From: CAYOXD01 sp964407825 | GTDB lineage: Bacteria; Desulfobacterota; Desulfobacteria; Desulfobacterales; JAFDDL01 | Assembly (NCBI GenBank): GCA_964407825.1 | Contig: CAYOXD010000019.1 | Span: 1 to 33,604, forward strand | Direction of reading: 5' to 3' | DNA length: 33,604 bases | In this document: positions 17,228-24,764 of the stretch, one piece after another | Position numbering within the stretch: the first letter of the stretch is position 1 | How the letters are laid out: every line of letters begins with the position of its first letter | Translations under genes and position numbers: made by a program | The notes under the pieces: model-generated | What the model saw: only the letters and a program-made list of their open reading frames with translations | Told to the model about the DNA's origin: nothing | The model's database searches: none

Positions 17228-17797
17228 ATGAAATCATCCATCGGTGCAAAAACCCTGATCTACCCGACCCCCGTTCTCGTCGTGTGCACCTATGACAGTG
17301 ACGGAAAGCCCAATGCCATGACCGCGGCCTGGGGAGGTATCTGCTGCTCGGCGCCTCCCTGTGCCACCGTTTCGTTGCGCAAGGCCACTTACACCTATGG
17401 CAATATTGTTGCCACTAAGGCCTATACCCTGAACATCCCGACAGAGAGCCAGGTGAGGGAGGCCGACTATTTCGGCATCGCATCGGGCAGGACGGAGGAC
17501 AAGTTCAAGGCCACGGGGCTTACGCCCGTCAAGAGCGAGCTGGTAAACGCACCCTATATCGAGGAGTTTCCCCTCATACTGGAGTGCAAGCTCCTGCACA
17601 CCCTGGAAATCGGTCTGCACACCCAGTTCGTGGGGGAAATAGTGGACGTGAAGGCCGAAGGGGCTTTGCTGGATGCCGATGGCCTGCCCGACATCGAAAA
17701 GGTAAAGCCTTTTGTTTTTGCCCCCATGGCACGGACCTACCACCGGATCGGTGAACGGTTGGGGGCGGCCTTCTCCATCGGAAAGGACATTAAATGA
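17228..17797 (+). CDS. Flavoredoxin-like FMN-binding flavin reductase-domain protein
   Basis: Split-barrel FMN protein of 189 aa, the flavin reductase-like (DIM6/NTAB) fold. In sulfate reducers relatives called flavoredoxin carry electrons. The start MKSSIGAKTLIYPTP is set by GGAGGGG at 17217, four bases from the ATG; a longer in-frame start at 17171 has no support. Family features: the PTPVLVV start, NAMTAAWGG, and a run (ICCSAPPCATVSLR) near the flavin site that holds three cysteines. The tail has FVFAPMARTYHRIGE, common in this family. No membrane segment. The next gene starts 10 bases after the stop and may be co-transcribed. The electron partner cannot be named from the sequence. Confidence 0.85.
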   Translation: MKSSIGAKTLIYPTPVLVVCTYDSDGKPNAMTAAWGGICCSAPPCATVSLRKATYTYGNIVATKAYTLNIPTESQVREADYFGIASGRTEDKFKATGLTPVKSELVNAPYIEEFPLILECKLLHTLEIGLHTQFVGEIVDVKAEGALLDADGLPDIEKVKPFVFAPMARTYHRIGERLGAAFSIGKDIK

Positions 17798-17807
17798 TCG
17801 GTATTTA

Positions 17808-19733
17808 ATGGACGTTAACCGAGTTACCCTGGCTTTTACCGGGAAGGACCGGTATCTTGAGCCGCTATTCTTAAAGCAGTACAACCTGAACCGCATCGTA
17901 TTCTGGCGGATATGCATGGGTATATCCATCGTTGCCTATGGCAGCGTCGGCATCATGGAGGCCTGGATTTTTCCAGGGCTCCGGAATATACTGTGGACAA
18001 TCCGCTATCTTGTCGTAATCCCGTTCTTTCTTGTGGCCCTGGGGATATCCTGGCATTCTGTCTACCAGAGGGCTTGCCAGTTGATCAATTTCACGCTCAT
18101 CCTGGTGACGGGCCTGGGGGCCATCGCCATGGTGATGCTCACCCCGGCACCCCTTGATCATATTGTCTATTTCGATGTTCTGATCGTATGTTTGTTTTTC
18201 GGGTTCGCCCTGATTCGAACCCGGTTTGTGGTTGCCACAGCCGCGGCGGGAGTGTTGTGCCTCTGTTATGGTGATGTCCTTTTTTCCGTCGATAAGGCAC
18301 CGCGTGTGATTCAGGTCAACAATTTTTTCTTTCTTGTCATTACGCTCATGGTTGGCATGTTCATCGCTTACTGCATGGAACTGGCGGAACGAAGGACTTT
18401 TTTTCTTTCCCACCACCTGGAAGAGACCAATCAGAATTTGGAAAAGCGGGTTGAACAGAGAACCGAGGAACTGTCAAAAGCCAATATCGCCCTGTCCGAA
18501 CAGATCGAGGAGCGCAAGCGGGAGGAGAGCCACCGCCTGCGACTTGAAAAGCGGCTTCGTCAAAGTCAGAAGATGGATGCCATCGGCACCTTGGCTGGCG
18601 GCATCGCTCACGATTTTAATAATATTTTAGGGATTATTACGGGCTATGGCGAAATGATGGAGATGAGCTTGCCATCCCAGAGCCCACAGGCCCGGGAGTA
18701 TATCCATGAAATCCTGAAGGCCGGCAGGCGGGGGGCTGACCTGGTGCGGCAGATTCTAAGCTTCAGCCGGCAGGATGAGCAGGAACTCATGCCCGTGAAA
18801 ATCAGCGCCGTTGTCAAGGAAGCCACGAAGTTGATCCGTGCCACCTTTCCGACGTCGATCCAGATCACCTCCCGGACCGACAGTGAGTCCTACGTCATGG
18901 CCGATCCCACGCAGATTCATCAGATCATCGTGAACCTGTTCAACAACGCCAGGCACGCCCTGGGGGATCGCCCGGGAGACATTACGGTCACGCTGACGGA
19001 TCGGGACCTGGATGATACCGATATCAGGATGCTGAATTCCTCTCTCAAGCCGGGCCGCTACATAAAGCTGACCGTCAGCGACACCGGTTGCGGCATGTCA
19101 CCGGAGGTCAGGGAACGAATATTCGAGCCGTTTTTTACGACGAAGAAGCAGGGCGAGGGGACGGGCTTGGGCCTGTCGGTGGTTCACGGCATTGTGAAAT
19201 ATCACAGGGGCGCCATTACGGTCTACAGCGAGCCGGGGGCCGGCTCGACGTTCAATGTCCTTCTGCCCGTCACGGATCGAACTCATGGAGACGAGTCCGG
19301 CAGATCGGACGCGTGGGCCCGGGGCAGCGAGAGAATCCTTTACGTCGATGATGAGGCGGCTCTGGTCTCGATGATGCAGAGAAGCCTCGAGAACATGGGG
19401 TACATCGTAAGGGGGGTGGCTGACAGCGAAGAGGCGTGGGAGATATTCAAATGCGATCCTGACCGGTTTGATCTGGTTGTTTCCGATTTGACGATGCCTC
19501 ATATGACGGGGTTGCAGTTGGCGGAAAAGATATTGGCCCTGCGGTCCGGGTTTCCCTTCATACTTTGCACCGGCTTCGGCCAGCGGAAATACGAGGATGA
19601 GGCAAGGAAGATCGGTGTCCACGCCCTTTTGAACAAACCGGTTTCAGCAGCCGAATTGTCCCGGGTTATCCGCAAGGTATTTAATAATCGGAAGACTGCG
19701 GTCAAAAATCCCGAAGGGGAAGCAACGGGGTGA
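17808..19733 (+). CDS. Membrane-bound hybrid histidine kinase (6TM-HisKA-HATPase-REC)
   Basis: Hybrid sensor kinase of 641 aa. Six hydrophobic segments lie within about residues 30-192 with short loops, so the sensor is membrane-embedded rather than periplasmic. A coiled coil (about 200-250) leads to HisKA with phospho-acceptor His268 (GGIAHDFNNILG), then the ATPase with N-box (NLFNNARHAL), G1 (DTGCGM), F-box (FEPFFTTKK) and G2 (GTGLGLSVV). The C-terminal receiver has an acidic pair (VDDE) and phospho-acceptor Asp560 (VVSDLTMP), with the Lys in NKPV. The start at 17808 has a weak ribosome site and probably depends on coupling to the flavoredoxin gene; the frame is open upstream but runs through that gene. 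The His-to-Asp560 step needs an HPt protein or a DNA-binding regulator elsewhere, as neither is present here. Confidence 0.92.
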   Translation: MDVNRVTLAFTGKDRYLEPLFLKQYNLNRIVFWRICMGISIVAYGSVGIMEAWIFPGLRNILWTIRYLVVIPFFLVALGISWHSVYQRACQLINFTLILVTGLGAIAMVMLTPAPLDHIVYFDVLIVCLFFGFALIRTRFVVATAAAGVLCLCYGDVLFSVDKAPRVIQVNNFFFLVITLMVGMFIAYCMELAERRTFFLSHHLEETNQNLEKRVEQRTEELSKANIALSEQIEERKREESHRLRLEKRLRQSQKMDAIGTLAGGIAHDFNNILGIITGYGEMMEMSLPSQSPQAREYIHEILKAGRRGADLVRQILSFSRQDEQELMPVKISAVVKEATKLIRATFPTSIQITSRTDSESYVMADPTQIHQIIVNLFNNARHALGDRPGDITVTLTDRDLDDTDIRMLNSSLKPGRYIKLTVSDTGCGMSPEVRERIFEPFFTTKKQGEGTGLGLSVVHGIVKYHRGAITVYSEPGAGSTFNVLLPVTDRTHGDESGRSDAWARGSERILYVDDEAALVSMMQRSLENMGYIVRGVADSEEAWEIFKCDPDRFDLVVSDLTMPHMTGLQLAEKILALRSGFPFILCTGFGQRKYEDEARKIGVHALLNKPVSAAELSRVIRKVFNNRKTAVKNPEGEATG

Positions 19734-19748
19734 AACTGTTCTTTTCGG

Positions 19749-19821
19749 TATCGGTATCGAAGTCGTTTACGCCATTCGATCCCGATTCCGATAGCGATCC
19801 GGAAATTTCCGATATCTTCGG
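19749..19821. repeat. Structured CGATA-type repeat between convergent genes
   Basis: TATCGGTATCG (19749-19759) faces CGATTCCGATA (19783-19793), 10 of 11 positions paired. A perfect palindrome GGAAATTTCC (19801-19810) and a small hairpin CCGA-TCGG (19809-19821) follow. It fills the gap between the stops of the hybrid kinase and the TauE-like gene, so it may end transcription from both sides or be a dispersed chromosomal repeat. Confidence 0.45.
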
Positions 19822-19824
19822 CTA

Positions 19825-20184
19825 TCAGCTCTTAATGAAAAGGTACACCGCAAGGACCATGAGAATGCCGGCGAAGATTTTTTTGAAATCTGCTGTCGAG
19901 ACGCTCTCCACGAACCGCGCCCCTATCTGGGCACCGAGCACACCGCCGATCCCCAGGAGGATTCCCGCGCGATAATCGATATGGCCAAGCCGAATGTGGG
20001 CGATGAGGGCTGAAACGGCGATGAGCACCGTGGCGAAAAAACAGGTGCCCACGGACTGCTCCGCCGAGTACCCCAGAAGGAGCAGCAACGGCACCATCAG
20101 AAAGCCGCCCGCAAGTCCACTGAATGATGCCACCATTCCAACGGCAACACCAAAGACGGCCAATGCCAGCAATGTCCATTGCAT
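19825..20184 (-). CDS. Half-length TauE/SafE-type membrane protein
   Basis: Membrane protein of 119 aa resembling one half of a TauE/SafE anion exporter (sulfite, sulfonate or other organic anions). Full-length members have about 250 aa and eight membrane helices made of two repeats. Here there is one repeat: the glycine-rich start of the repeat (SGLAGGFLMVP), GYSAEQSVGT, HIRLGHIDYRAG and the LGAQIGARF segment, about four helices. It ends cleanly at a TGA after a last helix, with no remnant of the other half downstream. The ATG at 20184 has GGGAGG eight bases ahead, so this is a proper start and not a truncated fragment. It probably acts as a homodimer. The substrate is unknown. Confidence 0.78.
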   Translation of the reverse strand: MQWTLLALAVFGVAVGMVASFSGLAGGFLMVPLLLLLGYSAEQSVGTCFFATVLIAVSALIAHIRLGHIDYRAGILLGIGGVLGAQIGARFVESVSTADFKKIFAGILMVLAVYLFIKS

Positions 20185-20566
20185 CAACAGCACCTCCCTG
20201 CGAACGGTACGTGTCGCGATCCACCTGCCAAGATTTGCGGCGGCATCCTGATATCGATCCAAAAAACGGCGCCTGGCTGTTCATGACCCGGCACCTCCAA
20301 TTAAGCACATTCTTATGGCATTCAATGGGTTAAGTGTCAAGGCGAAAACGAGGCTGCCCTGGGGACCGGGATTTGGCGTCACCAGCGTTACTGCAGCCCT
20401 GAAACCCGTGCCGGAGGCTGTTCCGGCCTCCATGACACCTGTTTTTATTTGACTGAAAAATGCAAGTGAATTAACATAACGCCATTACATGCATCCTGAA
20501 GCAAGCTGGCATGAGCCCAAGACTATAAGCATCCGGTGGAACCGGATTGGGAATTAGTATACCGTA
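20185..20566. other. Divergent intergenic region, TauE-like gene / lone receiver
   Basis: 382 bases without a gene. A hairpin GCCGGA-N6-TCCGGC (20410-20427) overlaps an alternative pairing GGAGG/CCTCC (20413-20431). No convincing promoter pair, coding frame or RNA gene is seen. Confidence 0.4.
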
Positions 20567-20980
20567 ATGACCCATTCACCGCATCACATGATTCTGGTGG
20601 TCGACGACAGCGCCGACGATATCGAATTGGCAACCATCGCCCTCTCGGCGGTCATGCCGGATGTGCGTGTTACATGGGCTCTGGACGGGAAAACGGCGCT
20701 TGAGATGCTCAACAGTCATTCGGAGTTGCCATCCCTTATCTTGATCGATGTAAAGATGCCCGGCATGAGCGGCCTGGATACGCTTCGGGAGATACGGCGT
20801 GACGCGCGGCTAAACAATATTCCTGTCATTATGGTTACCTGTTCATCCCTGGACTCGGACCGGGATCGCTCCCTGGCGGCCGGAGCCGACGATTTTCTTC
20901 CCAAGGCCTTCAGCATCGAACAGTTCAGCAGCGATTTGAAAAGGATTTTGAGCCACTATCTTTCGGACCGGGTCCAGTGA
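20567..20980 (+). CDS. Single-domain response regulator (CheY/Rcp1-like receiver)
   Basis: Lone receiver of 137 aa with no output domain. Acidic pair at residues 13-14 (VVDDS), phospho-acceptor Asp61 (LILIDVKMPG), Thr in MVTCSS and Lys in FLPKAF are all present, so it should be phosphorylated. The DSADDIELATIAL start is typical of the Rcp1-like group that serves as a partner of phytochrome-type or hybrid kinases. No good Shine-Dalgarno precedes ATG 20567; an internal ATG at 20588 would also leave a full receiver. It lies 11 bases before the double-receiver kinase gene and probably passes phosphate to or from it. Confidence 0.92.
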   Translation: MTHSPHHMILVVDDSADDIELATIALSAVMPDVRVTWALDGKTALEMLNSHSELPSLILIDVKMPGMSGLDTLREIRRDARLNNIPVIMVTCSSLDSDRDRSLAAGADDFLPKAFSIEQFSSDLKRILSHYLSDRVQ

Positions 20981-20991
20981 ACAAACGATAA

Positions 20992-22806
20992 ATGGAAAAA
21001 GACGCCGCTGAAAACAAACTCCGCATCCTCATTCTGGAAGATTCCCCCGCCGACGCCGAGCTGATGGAATATGAGCTCGGTGCCATGGGGATCGGTATCA
21101 CCACCCGGCGCGTAGACACCGAAGCAGAATTCCAGGCCGCGCTGGATAATTTCTTCCCGCAGATCATTCTCTCTGATTTTTCCCTTCCGGGCTTTGACGG
21201 CGCGAGCGCCCTGGCGATGGCTCTCGAGAGGACGCCGGGCGTGCCCTTCATTTTCGTGACAGGTGCACTCGGAGAGGATCGCGCGGTGGATCTCCTAAAG
21301 AGCGGTGCCACCGATTTCGTCCTTAAGACCCGGTTGCCGCGGCTCCCTCTCTGTGTCCAGCGCGCGCTGGAGGAGATCGGAGAAAAACGACGGCGGGAGC
21401 AGGCCGAGCAGGACCTGCGCAGTGCCCATGCCGAGCTGGAGCTGAAGGTCGCAAGGCGGACCCGGGAGCTGCGGTTGTCCATGGAGGCGCTGCGGGAGAG
21501 CGAAAGCCGCTTTCGGACCCTTTCGGAGAACCTCCGCGCCAGCGAGGAAGCCCTGAAGCAGACCAATGAGCAGCTGGAGCAACGGGTCCGGGACCGCACC
21601 GATGTGTTGGCCCATACCATCCAGACGCTTCAGGGGGAGATCGCCCATCGCCGGAGCGTCGAGGAGGAACTCCGGCGTATCAACCGACAGCTCAACCTGC
21701 GTGCCGTTCAGCTGCGTGCCCTGGCCGGCGAGTTGACCATGGCCGAGCAGCGGGAACGTAAGCGTCTCTCCCGGTTGCTTCACGACGGTCTGCAGCAGCA
21801 CCTGGCGGCGACCAAGCTTCAACTCGGATTCATCCTGAGGGAGCTCGGTCAGACAGAACTCGGCAGGGTGGCTGCCAGGATCGATAAGTTGCTTGCCGAA
21901 TCGATGCAGATGTCGCGTTCGCTGAGTGCGGATCTTTCCCCTCCCGTGCTTCACGAGGGGGGGCTGGCCCCTGGCCTGGTGTGGCTGGCCCGTTGGATGC
22001 GCGAGAAGCACGACTTCCGCGTGGATCTGTTTGCGGACGAGATATCGGAGCTGCCGGAGGATATGACGGTGCTGCTGTTCGAGTCGTTGCGGGAGCTGCT
22101 GTTCAATGCGGTGAAGCACGCCGAAGTGTCCGCGGCCGAGGTCCGGGTGGAACGGATGGATGCCACCGGTATCCGCATCAGTGTCAGTGATGAGGGGGTG
22201 GGCTTTGATCCGCAGCGGCTCCAGCCCGCCGGGGATACCGACGGCGGATTCGGACTTTTCAGCATCCGCGAACGGCTCGGTCTCATCGGTGGTAACCTCG
22301 AGATCACGAGTGCTCCCGGTTCGGGGAGCCGTTTCATACTGATGGTGCCCCATACGCCGGCTTCCGTCCGGGATGGGGGTAGCCCCTCACCGGATGCCCC
22401 CCCCGCCCCCGAAGAGGCCTCTTCGACGTGCAGGGAGCAGCCTCCGACCCTCGAGGTGCTGATCGTGGACGACCACGCCATTTTCCGGGACGGCATCGCT
22501 CAACTCTTGACCCAGGAGCGGGGCATCCACGTGGTCGGATTCGCAAATGACGGCGGGGAGGCCATCGAGCTTGCCCGGAAACTGAAACCCGATGCGATCC
22601 TCATGGATATCAGCATGCCGGGCATCAACGGCATCGAGGCGACACGGGTCATCCATCAGGAGTTCCCAGGTATCCGCATCATCGGACTTTCCATGTATAC
22701 CGACGAAGAGAGCGCCCACGTCATGCGGGAGGCCGGGGCCATTGCCTATAAGAGCAAGGGGTGCGCCCCGGCGGAGCTCGTCTCCGCCATCCGCGCTTGC
22801 AGCTGA
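20992..22806 (+). CDS. REC-coiled coil-HisKA_3-HATPase-REC signalling protein
   Basis: Soluble protein of 604 aa with receivers at both ends. The N-terminal receiver has phospho-acceptor Asp62 (LSDFSLPGFDG). A long coiled coil (about 130-245) leads to a NarX-type HisKA_3 helix with His264 (ERKRLSRLLHDGLQQH), then an ATPase with N-box (ELLFNAVKHA), G1 (DEGVGFD) and G2 (GGFGLFSIRERLG). A Pro/Ser/Ala linker joins a NarL-type receiver (DDHAIFRDG, Asp539 in ILMDISMPG, YKSKG). NarL-type receivers are normally followed by a LuxR-type HTH; here the protein stops right after the receiver, so there is no DNA-binding output. It is probably co-transcribed with the lone receiver, and the three acceptors could form an internal relay. 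Confidence 0.93.
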   Translation: MEKDAAENKLRILILEDSPADAELMEYELGAMGIGITTRRVDTEAEFQAALDNFFPQIILSDFSLPGFDGASALAMALERTPGVPFIFVTGALGEDRAVDLLKSGATDFVLKTRLPRLPLCVQRALEEIGEKRRREQAEQDLRSAHAELELKVARRTRELRLSMEALRESESRFRTLSENLRASEEALKQTNEQLEQRVRDRTDVLAHTIQTLQGEIAHRRSVEEELRRINRQLNLRAVQLRALAGELTMAEQRERKRLSRLLHDGLQQHLAATKLQLGFILRELGQTELGRVAARIDKLLAESMQMSRSLSADLSPPVLHEGGLAPGLVWLARWMREKHDFRVDLFADEISELPEDMTVLLFESLRELLFNAVKHAEVSAAEVRVERMDATGIRISVSDEGVGFDPQRLQPAGDTDGGFGLFSIRERLGLIGGNLEITSAPGSGSRFILMVPHTPASVRDGGSPSPDAPPAPEEASSTCREQPPTLEVLIVDDHAIFRDGIAQLLTQERGIHVVGFANDGGEAIELARKLKPDAILMDISMPGINGIEATRVIHQEFPGIRIIGLSMYTDEESAHVMREAGAIAYKSKGCAPAELVSAIRACS

Positions 22807-22922
22807 GCGCCTCCAGGAGGCAGACCCCTCGATCTGGGGGGTAAGGCAACAGCCGCAGGCTTCCTGTGTCGCCTTGTGGGGTTACCTGGGATGGCATGAT
22901 ATCCGAAGGGGATAATGGTAAT

Positions 22923-22955
22923 CTATATCCTCAATTGGTTGATTCCTCGATATAG
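22923..22955 (+). promoter_or_regulatory. Inverted repeat overlapping promoter P1
   Basis: CTATATC (22923-22929) and GATATAG (22949-22955) form a perfect 7-base inverted repeat, with a nested TCAA-TTGG-TTGA inside. It covers the -35 and part of the spacer of promoter P1, a place where a repressor would block RNA polymerase. Confidence 0.45.
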
Positions 22956-22967
22956 ACCACCTATAAA
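22939..22967 (+). promoter_or_regulatory. Porin promoter P1 (sigma-70 type)
   Basis: TTGATT (22939-22944), 17-base spacer, TATAAA (22962-22967). Four and five of six consensus positions match. The transcript would have a leader of about 440 bases before the porin ATG. Confidence 0.55.
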
Positions 22968-23067
22968 TACAATAACCCGCAAATGCTTACCATGAAACTG
23001 GCCGGTGGAGGGCTCGGCGTCAATCCGTGCTCAGGAGCTGGCGTCTGACCGAACCGAACCTTTTCCC

Positions 23068-23097
23068 TTGACAGCTATTTGTTTTTTCAGGCATAAT
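23068..23097 (+). promoter_or_regulatory. Porin promoter P2 (sigma-70 type)
   Basis: Perfect TTGACA (23068-23073), 18-base spacer, CATAAT (23092-23097). Predicted start near 23104, giving a leader of about 310 bases. This is one of the best promoter matches in the window. Confidence 0.65.
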
Positions 23098-23162
23098 CAG
23101 AAACCAAAACATTAAGACATCCAATCCTTCCCCGAAATGCAAACCATATATGAGGCCTTGAA

Positions 23163-23246
23163 GTGACCTTACGTCATTATGGGAAAGTATTGGTCATATT
23201 TATCCCCTAATACGAACGATGACGTTTTATAGCTGTAATAATGACC
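23163..23246 (+). repeat. GTCAT/ATGAC repeat cluster with competing pairings
   Basis: GTCAT occurs at 23173 and 23193, and its complement ATGAC at 23219 and 23241. ACGTCAT (23171-23177) can pair with ATGACGT (23219-23225). GTCATTAT (23173-23180) can instead pair with ATAATGAC (23238-23245). GGTCA (23192-23196) can pair with TGACC at 23164 or with TGACC at 23242. These are either paired protein sites or a leader RNA with alternative folds. Confidence 0.5.
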
Positions 23247-23257
23247 TCGCATCTTGC

Positions 23258-23378
23258 GCTTCCAGACTTTCATTGCTGGAAAGCGCTCCCCTGCCTGCCA
23301 CAGGTAATCCTGTGACCGATGCCCCCTATCTGGAATTTACACGTTTCGGCGTTCCATGTTCGTGGAACACCCTGAAAC
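23258..23378 (+). promoter_or_regulatory. Three-hairpin leader before the porin start
   Basis: Hairpin 1: GCTTCCAG (23258-23265) with CTGGAAAGC (23276-23284), one bulge. Hairpin 2: CACAGG-TAAT-CCTGTG (23299-23314). Hairpin 3: GTTTC/GTTCCA (23343-23356) with TGGAAC/GAAAC (23363-23378), 6-base loop. The ribosome site at 23403 is left free. No known riboswitch class is recognised. Confidence 0.5.
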
Positions 23379-23402
23379 CTAACCCCTAATACTCAAGCAC
23401 TC

Positions 23403-23408
23403 AAGGAG
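23403..23408 (+). promoter_or_regulatory. Shine-Dalgarno that sets the porin start
   Basis: AAGGAG with six bases to ATG 23415. The in-frame ATG at 23409 directly abuts this site and is too close, so 23415 is chosen. Confidence 0.7.
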
Positions 23409-23414
23409 ATGGAA

Positions 23415-24764
23415 ATGGGAAAAAGTAAGTTGTTTGGTTGTACGGTAGCGATGTTTTTGCTGCTTCTGGGCTCGGTGGGTCAAAGCTACGCCGATTCCAC
23501 TTCGAAGCTCATCGACATTCTGATCAAGAAGGGGGTCCTCACCCATCAGGAGGCCATGCAGATCGAGCAGGAGGCCCGGCAGCAGGAAAAACCGGCCGTT
23601 GCGGCGACTCCCGCGGCGCAGCCGGCCATGGCGGCGCGGAATGAGGCGGCCCGGCAGGGGAGCCCGGTTTTGTCGACTTCAAACATTGAGCTGGGCTATA
23701 AAAAAGGCGCGTATCTGAAAACGACGGACGGCCGGTTTTCCGTGAAGCTCAATGTGGGGCTGGAGCCGTATTACACCTTTGACTACAACGAGAGCGGCTC
23801 GAATAGCACGACCTTTCGGATCCGGCGGGCCAGGGTGTACCTAAAGGGCAATGTGGCTTTTCCATGGCTCAAGTACGGCACCCAGATCACCCTCGAGGGG
23901 GACAGTCATGACCCTAACAACTCAATCATCAGGGATGCCTACCTGGAGGATACCTACCTGAAATGGCTCCAGCCCAAGGTGGGCCAGTACAAGCTTCCCT
24001 TCGACCGGGAGTTTCTCGATTCGGGGTTTGATCTCGAGCTGGTGGAGCGTTCCATCGCCAGCAGTGAATTCTCTCTTCAGCGGGATATCGGTTTGCAGGT
24101 GGGCGGAGAGCTGCTGAACTCGCATTTGAATTATGCGGTGGGCGTGTTCAACGGCAGCGGCGGCAACAGGCTCAATGTGAATACGGATTATATGTACGTG
24201 GGCCGGGTGGTGTGGATGCCCTTCGATAAGCTGGGGTATTCCCAGAGCGCCGTGGACAATCCGGAAAAGCCCCGGCTGGCGATCGGCGTTGGTCTGGCCT
24301 ACATGCCGGGCCTGGAACCGGGAGAGCGGGAGGACCTGGCGGGCAAACTCGGCAGCACCAGCATCGTTCCGGTGCAGAGCGATGTCTTTCAGGCGGTGGC
24401 GGACGTGGGCTTTGCCTATAAGCGGCTGTACACGGAGGGCGGCTTCTATTTCCGGAACATCAACCCCGACAGCTCGACCCTGGCACCCCACGGGAGCCAA
24501 AATGCCTATGGGTTGTACCTGCAGGGCGGCTGGTTTTTCATTCCCAAACGTTTCGAGGTGGCGGCCCGTTACAGCTTCGTCGATCCGGATAACCCCGTCA
24601 AGGTGTCCGACAACAAGATCAACGAGGGTACCATCGGCGCGAATTATTACTTCTACGGTCACCGGCTGAAGGCCCAGGCGGACTACACCTACAGGGTCAC
24701 GGAAGGTGTCCCCAGTGACATCCACGAGCACATTTTCGAGAGTGCCTTGGTCATGATGTTCTAA
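23415..24764 (+). CDS. OprO/OprP-type (phosphate-selective) outer-membrane porin
   Basis: Outer-membrane beta-barrel porin of 449 aa. The signal peptide is clear (hydrophobic VAMFLLLLGSVG, cut after SYA, about residue 26). A short helical segment follows (LIDILIKKGVLTHQEAMQIEQEA), then an Ala/Gln/Pro-rich linker, typical of phosphate-porin relatives in deltaproteobacteria. From about residue 90 alternating beta strands dominate, with YYTFDYNESG, RIRRARVYLKG and KVGQYKLPFDRE matching the porin O/P family. The last residue is Phe (VMMF), as expected for barrel insertion. Phosphate selectivity is a family expectation; polyphosphate or other anions are possible. Its stop overlaps the stop of the convergent hybrid kinase. 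Confidence 0.87.
   Translation: MGKSKLFGCTVAMFLLLLGSVGQSYADSTSKLIDILIKKGVLTHQEAMQIEQEARQQEKPAVAATPAAQPAMAARNEAARQGSPVLSTSNIELGYKKGAYLKTTDGRFSVKLNVGLEPYYTFDYNESGSNSTTFRIRRARVYLKGNVAFPWLKYGTQITLEGDSHDPNNSIIRDAYLEDTYLKWLQPKVGQYKLPFDREFLDSGFDLELVERSIASSEFSLQRDIGLQVGGELLNSHLNYAVGVFNGSGGNRLNVNTDYMYVGRVVWMPFDKLGYSQSAVDNPEKPRLAIGVGLAYMPGLEPGEREDLAGKLGSTSIVPVQSDVFQAVADVGFAYKRLYTEGGFYFRNINPDSSTLAPHGSQNAYGLYLQGGWFFIPKRFEVAARYSFVDPDNPVKVSDNKINEGTIGANYYFYGHRLKAQADYTYRVTEGVPSDIHEHIFESALVMMF

Larger units (their letters stand above)
22807..23414. other. 608-base non-coding leader/promoter region of the porin gene
   Basis: No open frame of coding character. It contains two sigma-70 type promoters, an inverted repeat over the first, a cluster of GTCAT/ATGAC repeats, and three hairpins before the porin start; these are listed separately. 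An imperfect hairpin (AAGGC/GCCTT with ACA/TGT, about 22842-22876) may end the upstream transcript, but has no U-run. Confidence 0.6.

Noticed and set aside
20410..20445. Hairpin followed by a T-run as a terminator
   Set aside because: The T-run starts more than ten bases after the stem, and no + strand gene ends just upstream.
23173..23197. GTCAT pair as a classical Pho box
   Set aside because: The two copies are 20 bases apart; PhoB half-sites repeat every 11 bases, and no middle half-site is visible.
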